Positions 1 through 6,692 are shown, counted from the first letter of the stretch. The stretch: DNA of 9,172 nt from CAWKZT01 sp963854565 (GCA_963854565.1 CAWKZT010000068.1:1-9172), one strand, 5' to 3'. The notes: generated by a model not told the origin, from the letters alone. Made by a program: numbers and translations.

Positions 1-391
1 CACCAATGGCGGCATGGGCACACCGCACCGAAGGCTCTTCGCTGTGATTAGAAGAATCGCCAATGGTCTTGAAATAGCCAAAATTTGTTTCACCCAGATG
101 GACATCGTTGAGGGTGGCAAATCGGAATAGCTCGTCGCCGGCCGGATGCCCCGGGGTGCGGAAATGATGCGTAAAAGATGTCGACCGATCGCCGCGAATA
201 GAAAGCTCGTACGACGAATCGGGGGTTAGCCCATTGAGAATCAGACCACCCGGGCGGCTATTGGTCGCAACGGTGACTTTGTGGTCGGCGACCTGGACGG
301 TCAACTCCGCGTCGGGGACCGATTGCCAGGTGACCTGAATACGGTCAGGCTCTACAGCAAACAATTCAACGAGTGGGCGACGGAGCACCAT
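1..391 (-). CDS. Metallophosphoesterase with N-terminal Fn3-like domain (partial, C-terminus beyond window)
   Basis: The reading frame starts at ATG 391 and is open to the left edge, giving 130 residues. Residues about 8-80 look like a fibronectin-III/purple-acid-phosphatase-type N-terminal beta domain: a VTWQSVPDAEL strand early on, then RPGGLILNGLTPDSSYEL, typical of the domain's last strands. A phosphoesterase core begins at residue 90 with FRFATLNDVHLGE; Asp96 and His98 form the D-x-H metal-binding motif of calcineurin-like phosphoesterases. The rest of the metal site (GD, GNH and later His motifs) would lie outside the window. No signal peptide is visible. The start lies 8 nt after the pepN stop, so the two genes are probably co-transcribed; a loose GAGGG (404-408, minus) within the end of pepN may be the ribosome binding site. 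The family hydrolyses phosphomono- or diesters, but the substrate cannot be told from this fragment. Confidence 0.8.
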   Translation of the reverse strand, partial: MVLRRPLVELFAVEPDRIQVTWQSVPDAELTVQVADHKVTVATNSRPGGLILNGLTPDSSYELSIRGDRSTSFTHHFRTPGHPAGDELFRFATLNDVHLGETNFGYFKTIGDSSNHSEEPSVRCAHAAIG

Positions 392-399
392 GGTCGGGA

Positions 400-2976
400 C
401 TAGCCCTCGAAGAACGGGACCGCCGCCACGAAGGGGGCAACTTCCGCGTTAATCCGATGGCGCAGGCCAACATTGATGCGCTGGCGTTCAAGAATCTGTT
501 GCAGGGTCTTCTCACCTTGTTCGACGGGGTGATCGGCGAGGAAATCGGCCACACGATCCACCATGGGCGCGGTGGACAGTGCCTTGGAGCCATCAAGCAT
601 GCGCACGATGCTGTTGGACGGGAAGGTGTCGACGATCGTTTGCCAGTTCGCCTCGACGAATTCCCAGGCCATTGTTCCGTGCGTTCGATTGCTCAGAGCC
701 CGTCCAAGAAGATAGGGCGCATCTTGTGTACGGATGGTGCCGTCGATGGTCATCTTCAGGAGACGAGCAAACTGGTCGGGTCCGGGAACGATGGCCAGAG
801 CGAACGAGTAGCGTCGTTCGTCTTGCGGGGTGGCTGCGTTTTGGAAGCGAGCAACAAGATCCTCGAAGTCGGCGGCCGAAGCGACACTAGCTACGACGCG
901 GGTAGCAGCTGCTCGCAGGCTGGGATCGGCGTCATCGTTGGCGAGTAACTCGCGGGCTCGGCCCACCGTGGCGGGGTCGCCGCCGACGGTCCCGTTGAGG
1001 TCAAACAACACCGCCCGTCGTTCGCTCGTGCGATCAGACTCGCCCGAGACCGGTTCGTCGCCGGTGGCGGCAAGAACAGGTCGCACGAAGGTGCGTACCC
1101 ATCGTTGGAGGTCAGTGAGGTGTTCGTCGGCTAACAGGTGTTCGATCGAACCAAGCGCGCCGGCAATGCGGGTAACAACCGATACGTCTTCGTCGCCGAT
1201 GAATTGCTCGGCGAGCGCCATGAACGTGGCTGGTGAGGTCGTGCCAGACACCACAGATGCCCACGCGTCATCGATGATGCCGTACCGTTCAATCGGCTTT
1301 ATGTCTTCAGGACGCTGGGTCATAAGCGCTGCCCTGCTCGCCTCGTCATAACTCACGCGATAGAAGCCGCTGGCCTCAGCGTTGACCAGTACAGCGTCAT
1401 GTTCACCAACATCGAGGTCGGTTGTGTTGTTGCTAAGGAGTACCCGCAGCGTGGACGGTGTGCCGTCGCGGAATGTCTTGAGCACAATCGGGACGCCCCA
1501 TGTCTCGCCTGACTGCACTCCGTCGTACCGGAAGCGTTCCTGGGAAAGTCGAATGGTGGTGTCGTCGATCTCGCTGACCGACACGATGGGGTAGCCGCCC
1601 TGATAGATCCACGAGTCCATAACAGCCCGGACTGGCTGACCCGATGTCTCTTCGAGTGCATCCCACAGGTCGGTGGTCTCGGTGGCTCCGTAGGAGTGCT
1701 TAGTGAGATAGTGGCGGACGCCATCCCGAAACGTTGTCTCCCCTAAGAACTGCTCGAGCATGCGTACAACCGCGGCCCCTTTTTCGTAGGTGAGGATGTC
1801 GTACATGCCTTCGGCATCAGCCGGTGAGACCACCGGAAACTCGATAGGGCGAGTGGATTCGAGTGAATCGGTGTCAAATGCTGCGGTTCGGCTCAGTCCA
1901 AAATCGACCCAGCGCTCCCAATCGGGACGCCAGGCGTTGGTGGCATGCATTTCCATAAAGGTGGCAAAGGCTTCCTTTAGCCAGATTCCTTCCCACCATT
2001 TCATGGTGACCAGGTCACCAAACCACATGTGGGCCAGCTCGTGGGCAATGACGTCAGCGGACCGTTGTTGTTCGGGCTGCGTCGAGGCCTCGCGATCGAG
2101 CACCAACAGGATTTCGCGGAACGTGACTGCTCCCAGATTCTCCATGGCACCGAAAGCAAAGTCCGGGATAGCCAGGAGGTCCAGTTTGTCACCCGGGTAG
2201 GGGATGGCGAAATAGTCCTCGAAATGGGCCAAAGAAAATGTGGCAGCCTCCATGGCGAAGTCGACCAGGTGGCCTTTGCCCATGGGGTGCACGATGCGAA
2301 CCGGCGTGCCGTTGACGTCGACGGGATCGGTGGCCTCGAATGGGCCAACGATGAACGCCAAAAGGTAGGTAGACATCAACATGGTGGGGGCATACCGAAT
2401 AGCGACCGTGTCGTTGCCCATTGGCGTCGAGTCGACTTGGGCCGCACACGAGATGGCCATCAAATTGTTGGGCACGACCAAGGTGACTTCGAAAACGGCT
2501 TTGAGGTCGGGTTCGTCCCAGCAGGGGAAGGCTCGTCGGGCATTGGTTGATTCGAATTGAGTGGTGGCGATGACGTGATCGACACCATCGTTGTCGGTGA
2601 ATGTGCTGCGGTAAAAGCCTCGCAACTTGTCGTTCAGGATTCCAGCAAACGTGGTGGTGAGGATGTATGTGCCGGGATTAACAACCTGAGAAGCGGTGAG
2701 CGTGGCTCGTTCCAGATCTTCGTTAAGGGAAATCGAAAAGTCGGTTCGTCCGTCGGAATCGCTCAGGAATGCTTCGGTGATGTCGAGTTCTATGGCGTTG
2801 AGAACAATGCTGTGAGTGGCGGCCGTAACTTCGATGGATACCTCGCATGTTCCCGAAAACGTGGCTTCGTCAAGGTCGGGTTGAAGCGTCAGGTTGTAGT
2901 GCGATGGCACCACGTTACGAGGGAGGCGGTAGGGGTTGGTGTCGGTTGGTACTGAGGCTGCGGAAGGATCGGTCAC
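400..2976 (-). CDS. pepN: Aminopeptidase N, M1 family zinc metallopeptidase
   Basis: This cytosolic zinc aminopeptidase removes N-terminal residues from peptides and acts late in protein turnover. Read from GTG 2976 it has 858 residues, normal for M1 enzymes. The N-terminal beta domain opens with YRLPRNVVPSHYNL and contains AFPCWDEPDLKAVFEV (from residue 149). The exopeptidase motif GAMEN is at 276-280, the zinc motif HELAH at 312-316, and the third zinc ligand Glu335 sits exactly 18 residues after HELAH. The catalytic Tyr of the YEKG motif is residue 397. The remainder is the helical ERAP1-like C-terminal domain. No signal peptide or membrane segment is seen. The frame stays open upstream to ATG 3192, but that extension would overlap the start of the divergent kinase gene by 135 bp and does not resemble M1 sequence. 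GTG 2976 is preferred because it leaves about 20 residues before the conserved domain and follows a TACGAT box by 6 nt. The exact start is less certain than the identity. Confidence 0.95.
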   Translation of the reverse strand: MTDPSAASVPTDTNPYRLPRNVVPSHYNLTLQPDLDEATFSGTCEVSIEVTAATHSIVLNAIELDITEAFLSDSDGRTDFSISLNEDLERATLTASQVVNPGTYILTTTFAGILNDKLRGFYRSTFTDNDGVDHVIATTQFESTNARRAFPCWDEPDLKAVFEVTLVVPNNLMAISCAAQVDSTPMGNDTVAIRYAPTMLMSTYLLAFIVGPFEATDPVDVNGTPVRIVHPMGKGHLVDFAMEAATFSLAHFEDYFAIPYPGDKLDLLAIPDFAFGAMENLGAVTFREILLVLDREASTQPEQQRSADVIAHELAHMWFGDLVTMKWWEGIWLKEAFATFMEMHATNAWRPDWERWVDFGLSRTAAFDTDSLESTRPIEFPVVSPADAEGMYDILTYEKGAAVVRMLEQFLGETTFRDGVRHYLTKHSYGATETTDLWDALEETSGQPVRAVMDSWIYQGGYPIVSVSEIDDTTIRLSQERFRYDGVQSGETWGVPIVLKTFRDGTPSTLRVLLSNNTTDLDVGEHDAVLVNAEASGFYRVSYDEASRAALMTQRPEDIKPIERYGIIDDAWASVVSGTTSPATFMALAEQFIGDEDVSVVTRIAGALGSIEHLLADEHLTDLQRWVRTFVRPVLAATGDEPVSGESDRTSERRAVLFDLNGTVGGDPATVGRARELLANDDADPSLRAAATRVVASVASAADFEDLVARFQNAATPQDERRYSFALAIVPGPDQFARLLKMTIDGTIRTQDAPYLLGRALSNRTHGTMAWEFVEANWQTIVDTFPSNSIVRMLDGSKALSTAPMVDRVADFLADHPVEQGEKTLQQILERQRINVGLRHRINAEVAPFVAAVPFFEG

Positions 2977-2982
2977 TGTCAA

Positions 2983-2988
2983 ATCGTA
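2983..2988 (-). promoter_or_regulatory. Putative -10 box of a leaderless pepN promoter
   Basis: On the minus strand TACGAT fits the actinobacterial TAnnnT -10 pattern and ends 6 nt before GTG 2976, so transcription would begin at or next to the start codon. No Shine-Dalgarno sequence precedes the GTG. No good -35 element is visible at the expected distance. The TTGACA between the box and the GTG lies on the wrong side to serve this promoter. Confidence 0.4.
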
Positions 2989-3046
2989 CAGTGCGGGCCG
3001 AGCGCTGTAGGGTCCAATCGGTAATCCGCAGGAGCATTCGTGAAGT

Positions 3047-3051
3047 AGGAG
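3047..3051 (+). promoter_or_regulatory. Ribosome binding site of the PfkB-family kinase gene
   Basis: AGGAG stands 6 nt before GTG 3058 and fixes that codon as the start of the kinase. It is a near-consensus Shine-Dalgarno sequence, unlike the start of the divergent pepN. The kinase mRNA therefore has a leader; a possible TAnnnT box (TAGGGT, 3008-3013) lies upstream, but its -35 is unclear. Confidence 0.75.
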
Positions 3052-3057
3052 TGAGAC

Positions 3058-4047
3058 GTGACCAAGTACGACGTCGTAGGCATCGGAAACGCAATTGTCG
3101 ATGTCAGCAGTCGAGAGGGCGCCGAGTTCATCGAAGCGCAAGGACTGACGAAGAGTTCGATGCAACTTGTCGACGCAGAAACCGCGACACACCTGTACAG
3201 CGCCATGGCCTCAGGCTCGGAGACCTCGGGCGGTTCGGCGGCCAACACGTTGGCTGGCCTTGCTTCCTTTGGCGCCCAGGCCGCCTTCATTGGCAAGGTG
3301 CACGATGATCAGTTAGGCGAAGTGTTTCGCCACGACATTCGTGCCTTGGGGGTCGATTTTGATGTGGCGCCGTCCACCACGGGATTGCCCACGGGCCGCT
3401 GTTTGGTGGTCGTTACGCCCGACGCTGCTCGGACGATGAGCACGTTCCTTGGTGCTGCGTCGATTCTCGATCCAGACGATATTGATGTGGGCCTCGCTGG
3501 CGATACGAAGGTGCTCTACTGCGAGGGCTACATCTGGGATATTGATATTTCGAAACAGGCCATCCGGAAGGCCATTTCTGTCACGAAGGCAAGGGGGAAC
3601 AAGATTTCGTTTACGGCCTCGGACAGCTTCTGCGTGACCCGTCATCACCGCGAATGGCTCGATCTAATCGATGGCACAATTGACCTATTGTTTGCCAACG
3701 AGGATGAGATTTGCACACTCTTCGATACCGACGACTTTTGGCACGCTGTGGAGCAGATCAAGGGCAAAGTTGAGATAGCCGCGATTACCCGTAGCGAGAA
3801 GGGTTCGGTAATTGTCACCGCCACCGAGACCATCGAGATTCCGGCCGAGCCTATTGACGAACTCGTCGACACGTCTGGGGCGGGCGATCAGTACGCGGCT
3901 GGCTTCCTCTACGGTTACACCCAAAATCTCGACCTTGCTACCTGTGGCAAACTCGCCTCGGTTGCTGCCGCCGAGGTCATTCAGCATTTAGGGGCCCGTC
4001 CCGAGGTCAGCCTGGCGGGACTCGCCCGCAAGTTGCTCGACGTCTAA
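3058..4047 (+). CDS. PfkB/ribokinase-family kinase, adenosine-kinase type
   Basis: This 329-residue kinase transfers the ATP gamma-phosphate to a hydroxymethyl group of a sugar or nucleoside. The start YDVVGIGNAIVDV is the first strand of the ribokinase fold; its Asp normally contacts the substrate ribose. GGSAANT (58-64) and IGKVHDDQLGE (78-88) form the first PfkB signature. NEDE (214-217) fits the NxxE motif linked to Mg2+ and phosphate effects. DTSGAGDQYAAGFLYG (from 271) is the second PfkB signature, holding the anion hole and the catalytic base Asp277. The overall pattern resembles bacterial proteins annotated as adenosine kinase, suggesting AMP formation from adenosine (purine salvage). 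Substrate assignment inside PfkB is unreliable without structure or assay, so another sugar or nucleoside remains possible. The gene diverges from pepN and has a strong AGGAG ribosome binding site before its GTG start. It stands alone; the next gene has its own promoter. Confidence 0.88.
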   Translation: MTKYDVVGIGNAIVDVSSREGAEFIEAQGLTKSSMQLVDAETATHLYSAMASGSETSGGSAANTLAGLASFGAQAAFIGKVHDDQLGEVFRHDIRALGVDFDVAPSTTGLPTGRCLVVVTPDAARTMSTFLGAASILDPDDIDVGLAGDTKVLYCEGYIWDIDISKQAIRKAISVTKARGNKISFTASDSFCVTRHHREWLDLIDGTIDLLFANEDEICTLFDTDDFWHAVEQIKGKVEIAAITRSEKGSVIVTATETIEIPAEPIDELVDTSGAGDQYAAGFLYGYTQNLDLATCGKLASVAAAEVIQHLGARPEVSLAGLARKLLDV

Positions 4048-4118
4048 CTCCGGCGGCATCGCATCATCTCGAAGGCGTGCTGTGGTGTCGAACTTTGTGG
4101 GTCTGAGTAAGTTTTTGC

Positions 4119-4148
4119 TTGCGTTAGCTAGATAATAATGGTTATTAT
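4119..4148 (+). promoter_or_regulatory. Putative tetR promoter (leaderless)
   Basis: A TTGCGT -35-like hexamer (4119-4124) is followed after 18 nt by TATTAT (4143-4148), which fits TAnnnT. The box ends 6 nt before ATG 4155, so the transcript should start at about the A of the ATG. No ribosome binding site stands before the ATG. The -10 box lies inside the right arm of the 19-bp palindrome, so a protein bound there would block RNA polymerase. Confidence 0.55.
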
Positions 4149-4149
4149 C
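4131..4149 (+). promoter_or_regulatory. 19-bp perfect palindrome, probable TetR-family operator
   Basis: GATAATAATGGTTATTATC consists of perfect 8-bp arms (4131-4138 and 4142-4149) around a TGG centre. Its size and symmetry suit a TetR-family dimer. It covers the probable -10 box and ends 5 nt before the regulator's start codon, the classic position for autorepression. That the product of 4155-4805 binds here is inferred from position only. Confidence 0.7.
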
Positions 4150-4154
4150 AAGAA

Positions 4155-4805
4155 ATGCCTGGGGAAGCACTATCAGTAGAAACCGTTGTTGACGACCCAT
4201 TGCGGGATCGTCTAATCAACGCGGCTATCGAAGTTTTTGGCGAATGTGGCTACGACGGTGCCGGTGTGCAACAAATCGCTCGGACCGCGGGTCTCACCAC
4301 TGGTGCCATCTACAGTCGGTTCCGCGGCAAAGACGATCTATTGCTCGAAGCAATCGACGCCATTGTTCCCCAAGAAATTGAACGACTCCTTGCAGGACAA
4401 GTCAACGACAACGCGGTCGACATCCTGGCCCAACTTGGCAGTTACTTAGTAGACGAGCAAGACGAATCATCCATTCTGCTCGAAGCAATCGTGGCCTCCC
4501 GACGAGAACCAGCATTGTCCCTACAGCTTGATAAGCGACTCGACGAAGATTTCATGCGCCTGGGCAAACTGATCGAAGAAGCCAAAGCCGCCGGGTTGGT
4601 TGACGCCAAGTACGACACGCACGCGCTCACCACCTTTTGTTCATCAGTATCGCTCGGGATGCTCGTTCACCGCAGCCTCGGACGCGAAATGCCGAGCCAC
4701 GATGACTGGAACGCCGTCATCGGCGACCTCATTACCGCCCTTTTACCAAAACCACTTGCCCCAACTACCCATGTCTCTCCGGTTTCAGCCGGGGGCACTG
4801 TCTAA
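4155..4805 (+). CDS. TetR-family transcriptional regulator
   Basis: This 216-residue protein has the usual TetR size and layout. The DNA-binding domain occupies about residues 16-62: a first helix LRDRLINAAIEVFGECGY, then the helix-turn-helix GVQQIARTAGLTTGAIYSRF with the typical aromatic and RGKDDLL ending. The remaining ~150 residues are helical and variable, as expected for the ligand-binding and dimerisation domain; they give no clue to the ligand. ATG 4155 is chosen because it leaves a normal N-terminal arm and sits 6 nt after a TATTAT box, suggesting a leaderless mRNA. The stop is 11 nt before the di-iron protein gene, so both are very likely one transcript. The palindrome overlapping its promoter suggests that it represses itself and, through the shared transcript, the downstream oxidase-like gene until an inducer binds. 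Confidence 0.93.
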   Translation: MPGEALSVETVVDDPLRDRLINAAIEVFGECGYDGAGVQQIARTAGLTTGAIYSRFRGKDDLLLEAIDAIVPQEIERLLAGQVNDNAVDILAQLGSYLVDEQDESSILLEAIVASRREPALSLQLDKRLDEDFMRLGKLIEEAKAAGLVDAKYDTHALTTFCSSVSLGMLVHRSLGREMPSHDDWNAVIGDLITALLPKPLAPTTHVSPVSAGGTV

Positions 4806-4806
4806 T

Positions 4807-4810
4807 AGGA
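4807..4810 (+). promoter_or_regulatory. Ribosome binding site of the di-iron protein gene
   Basis: AGGA lies 6 nt before ATG 4817, just after the tetR stop codon. This supports the chosen start and translation from a shared tetR transcript. Confidence 0.65.
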
Positions 4811-4816
4811 ATAATC

Positions 4817-5944
4817 ATGGCCCTAACCGAATCTGATCTCATCAACGATGTCAACGACGTTGACCGCATAATGGAAATTGCGGAGTTCAACACCAATCCT
4901 GACGAACTCATCCACGCGGTACAAGACAACGCTGAGGCCATCTTTACGTGGAATTACGACAAGGGCGAACGGGCTCGCCTCGACAAGCTATACGAGAAGG
5001 CCAAGACTTCCCAGTGGAACGCTCAGACCGATCTCGATTGGTCAATCGATGTTGATCCATACACCGCGCTGGGTGTGCTGGCTGAGGGCCAGGGCAACGA
5101 TTACTTCCAACGCCCAGAGTCACCTTTTGGTCATTTCGGCGACAAAGAGTGGAACGAATTTAGCTATCAATCCTTTGCTTGGCGTCTAAGCCAGTTCCTC
5201 CATGGTGAGCAGGGTGCACTGCTCTGCACCGCCAAGATTGTCGAGACGGTCCCATGGATCGATGCTAAGTATTACGCGGCCACTCAGGTTGTAGATGAAG
5301 CCCGCCATGTCGAGGTGTTCGACAAATACCTCAAGGAAAAGGTCGAGACCGAATACCCCATCAGCCCTCACCTCCGTGTGCTGCTCGACGACATCATCAC
5401 CGACAGTCGCTGGGATATGACGTATCTGGGAATGCAGATCATGGTCGAAGGGCTGGCCTTGGCCGCATTTGGCTTCATGCAGCAATTTGCCGAGGATCCT
5501 TTGCTCAAGAAACTCCTCCGCTACGTCATGGCTGACGAGGCCCGCCACGTTGCTTTCGGGGTGCTGTCTTTGCAGGAGCTATACCCGCAAATGACCCAGG
5601 CCGAAATCCGCGAACGGCAAGAATTTGCTTTTGAATGTGGCCTACGTATGCGCGATCGTTTCTTGCAGCAAGAGGTTTGGGAACGCATGGGTGTCGATGT
5701 CCGCAAGGCTGTCAAATACCAGCTGGATGCTCCCGCCGAGATGAAAGAATTTCAGGCGATGCTCTTTTCCAAGATCGTGCCGAACACCAAGAAGCTTGGT
5801 CTTCTCGATGCGGGCGACGGTTGGTTGCGCAAGCGCTACGAAGAAATCGGCGTCATCCAGTTCGAGGATTGGGAAGACACCACCACCGAGTACGAAGCGC
5901 TCGATGGCGTGGCCGCCGACCGTGAGGCTGGCGCTCTCGCCTAG
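4817..5944 (+). CDS. Ferritin-like di-iron protein, probable oxidase/oxygenase of unknown substrate
   Basis: The 375-residue protein carries the full set of carboxylate and histidine ligands of a four-helix di-iron site. They are Glu131 (in HGEQGALL), Glu161 and His164 (DEARHVEVF), Glu211 (MVEGLAL), and Glu241 and His244 (DEARHVAFG). The 30-residue gap within each half matches that of bacterial multicomponent monooxygenase alpha subunits (known ligands E114, E144/H147, E209, E243/H246) and is close to R2 ribonucleotide reductase; ferritins are shorter and lack this C-terminal extension. Residues 1-110 form a helical N-terminal region and about 310-375 an acidic tail. No signal peptide or membrane segment is seen, so it is probably cytosolic. 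I recognise it as a conserved but uncharacterised ferritin-like family sometimes misannotated as an R2 subunit. No RNR large subunit, hydroxylase partner subunit, reductase or ferredoxin gene lies nearby. Co-transcription with a TetR regulator suggests inducible oxidation of a small molecule or lipid; the reaction is unknown. Confidence 0.85.
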   Translation: MALTESDLINDVNDVDRIMEIAEFNTNPDELIHAVQDNAEAIFTWNYDKGERARLDKLYEKAKTSQWNAQTDLDWSIDVDPYTALGVLAEGQGNDYFQRPESPFGHFGDKEWNEFSYQSFAWRLSQFLHGEQGALLCTAKIVETVPWIDAKYYAATQVVDEARHVEVFDKYLKEKVETEYPISPHLRVLLDDIITDSRWDMTYLGMQIMVEGLALAAFGFMQQFAEDPLLKKLLRYVMADEARHVAFGVLSLQELYPQMTQAEIRERQEFAFECGLRMRDRFLQQEVWERMGVDVRKAVKYQLDAPAEMKEFQAMLFSKIVPNTKKLGLLDAGDGWLRKRYEEIGVIQFEDWEDTTTEYEALDGVAADREAGALA

Positions 5945-5960
5945 CTCAAATTTCGACCAT

Positions 5961-6009
5961 CAAATCGCAGCAATGTGGCCTAAACACTTGGCCAGGTTGC
6001 TGCGATTTG
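5961..6009. terminator. Nested perfect hairpin between convergent genes, probable bidirectional terminator
   Basis: Perfect 13-bp arms (5961-5973 and 5997-6009, CAAATCGCAGCAA and its complement) enclose a second 5-bp stem, TGGCC/GGCCA (5976-5980 and 5990-5994), with a 9-nt loop. It fills most of the 71 bp between the di-iron gene's stop (5944) and the stop of the convergent unknown gene (6016). On the plus strand CGGTTTTA follows, a short T run ending in the convergent stop codon; on the minus strand the flank is only moderately T-rich. Bidirectional termination is the simplest role. A REP-like dispersed element is an alternative that needs the whole genome to judge. Confidence 0.7.
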
Positions 6010-6015
6010 TCGGTT

Positions 6016-6606
6016 TTACTGGAGTTTGAGGTCGCCGATCTTTACGAGGGTTGACGCAATCCATCCGCCCATGGCTGCGAAGTGTTGATCCAGCGTCGCC
6101 CCGTCGAGCAGAGCGGCCTCATCAAGTTCGTAGTTTCCTTCGTAGGTAATTTCGATCGCATGTGACTTGACCGTGAGATCGTCGGCGTAGTGGGTTTCGG
6201 TTGTGGGACTGGTTCGGGCCAGGATCTCGCGTCCGATGGGCGATCCGGTATCGGGTAAGACACTGAGTAACGCTTGCGGATCAGGGGCACCAGAAAGATG
6301 TTGGATTCGCAACGTGATACCGACTTCGATAATGGGCCTTTCGCCTGCGTCGGTGAGCGGGTCATCGATACCGTTTAGCCATGACCGGTAGGCGCTTTGT
6401 GCCCAGGTAGACCACAACAGTGTGATGTCGGCGCGTATCTGTGCGGTGGATTTCTCACCTGGTATTCCGTAGGACGTCTCCCAACTGGTGTCACCCAGGA
6501 GCACATCGTTTTGGAACCGTTCCTCAGCATTGACGCGTTCGAGCATGGCGCCTTCAATGGCATCGCGTAAGGCGCCTATGGCGTCGGTAAACACATGGTC
6601 CAGCAT
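6016..6606 (-). CDS. Conserved-looking protein of unknown function
   Basis: I do not recognise this 196-residue protein. It begins with an amphipathic helix (about residues 1-30) rich in acidic residues and Ala. A middle part (about 40-80) holds an aromatic-rich stretch, SWETSYGIPGEKST, then a Trp-rich segment, LLWSTWAQSAYRSWLNGI. A strand-like second half includes PIIEVGITLRIQHL (from 91) and KSHAIEITYEGNYELDEAAL (from 147). No signal peptide, membrane segment, Cys cluster or obvious catalytic motif is seen; it looks like a soluble, acidic, mixed alpha/beta protein. Reality as a gene is supported by an uninterrupted frame that fills the space between neighbours, a consensus TATAAT box 8 nt before ATG 6606, and a terminator-like hairpin just after its stop. 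It is convergent with the di-iron gene and divergent from the sugar phosphate mutase, so it is transcribed alone and context gives no function. Confidence 0.75.
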   Translation of the reverse strand: MLDHVFTDAIGALRDAIEGAMLERVNAEERFQNDVLLGDTSWETSYGIPGEKSTAQIRADITLLWSTWAQSAYRSWLNGIDDPLTDAGERPIIEVGITLRIQHLSGAPDPQALLSVLPDTGSPIGREILARTSPTTETHYADDLTVKSHAIEITYEGNYELDEAALLDGATLDQHFAAMGGWIASTLVKIGDLKLQ

Positions 6607-6614
6607 TGTGCTGG

Positions 6615-6620
6615 ATTATA
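6615..6620 (-). promoter_or_regulatory. Consensus -10 box of the unknown gene
   Basis: TATAAT on the minus strand ends 8 nt before ATG 6606, so transcription would start within a base or two of the start codon, giving a leaderless mRNA. No Shine-Dalgarno sequence is present in the CCAGCACA between them. The -35 region (AAGTCA or similar, around 6636-6643) is weak. Confidence 0.6.
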
Positions 6621-6692
6621 CGCAGTTAGTAGGAATGACTTCGCCGGATGACTTGGGAGGCCCGATCCAGGTCGGTTATTGAGTGGTTGGGT

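Noticed and set aside
373..948. 191-codon open frame on the plus strand opposite the 3' part of pepN
   Set aside because: It lies wholly antisense to a well-supported M1 peptidase, has no recognisable motifs, and is the kind of shadow frame expected in GC-rich DNA.
2029..2955. Two open frames of 173 and 132 codons opposite the N-terminal half of pepN
   Set aside because: Both are antisense to conserved M1 sequence and translate to low-complexity Gly/Val/Arg-rich protein without a fold signature.
2977..2982. TTGACA on the minus strand as a -35 box
   Set aside because: No -10-like hexamer lies 16-18 bp downstream, and such a promoter would start inside the pepN coding sequence.
4092..4116. 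AACTT...AAGTT hairpin followed by a T run, as a terminator for the kinase gene
   Set aside because: The stem is only 5 bp of mostly A-T pairs with a 13-nt loop, too weak to call.
4803..4820. Second copy of the TetR operator before the di-iron gene (GAATAATC)
   Set aside because: Only about 5 of 8 bases match an operator half-site, and there is no inverted partner.
4817..5944. Ribonucleotide reductase R2 subunit (nrdB or nrdF)
   Set aside because: No nrdA, nrdE or nrdI gene is present, the first ligand is Glu rather than the Asp usual in R2, and a TetR partner is not expected for RNR.
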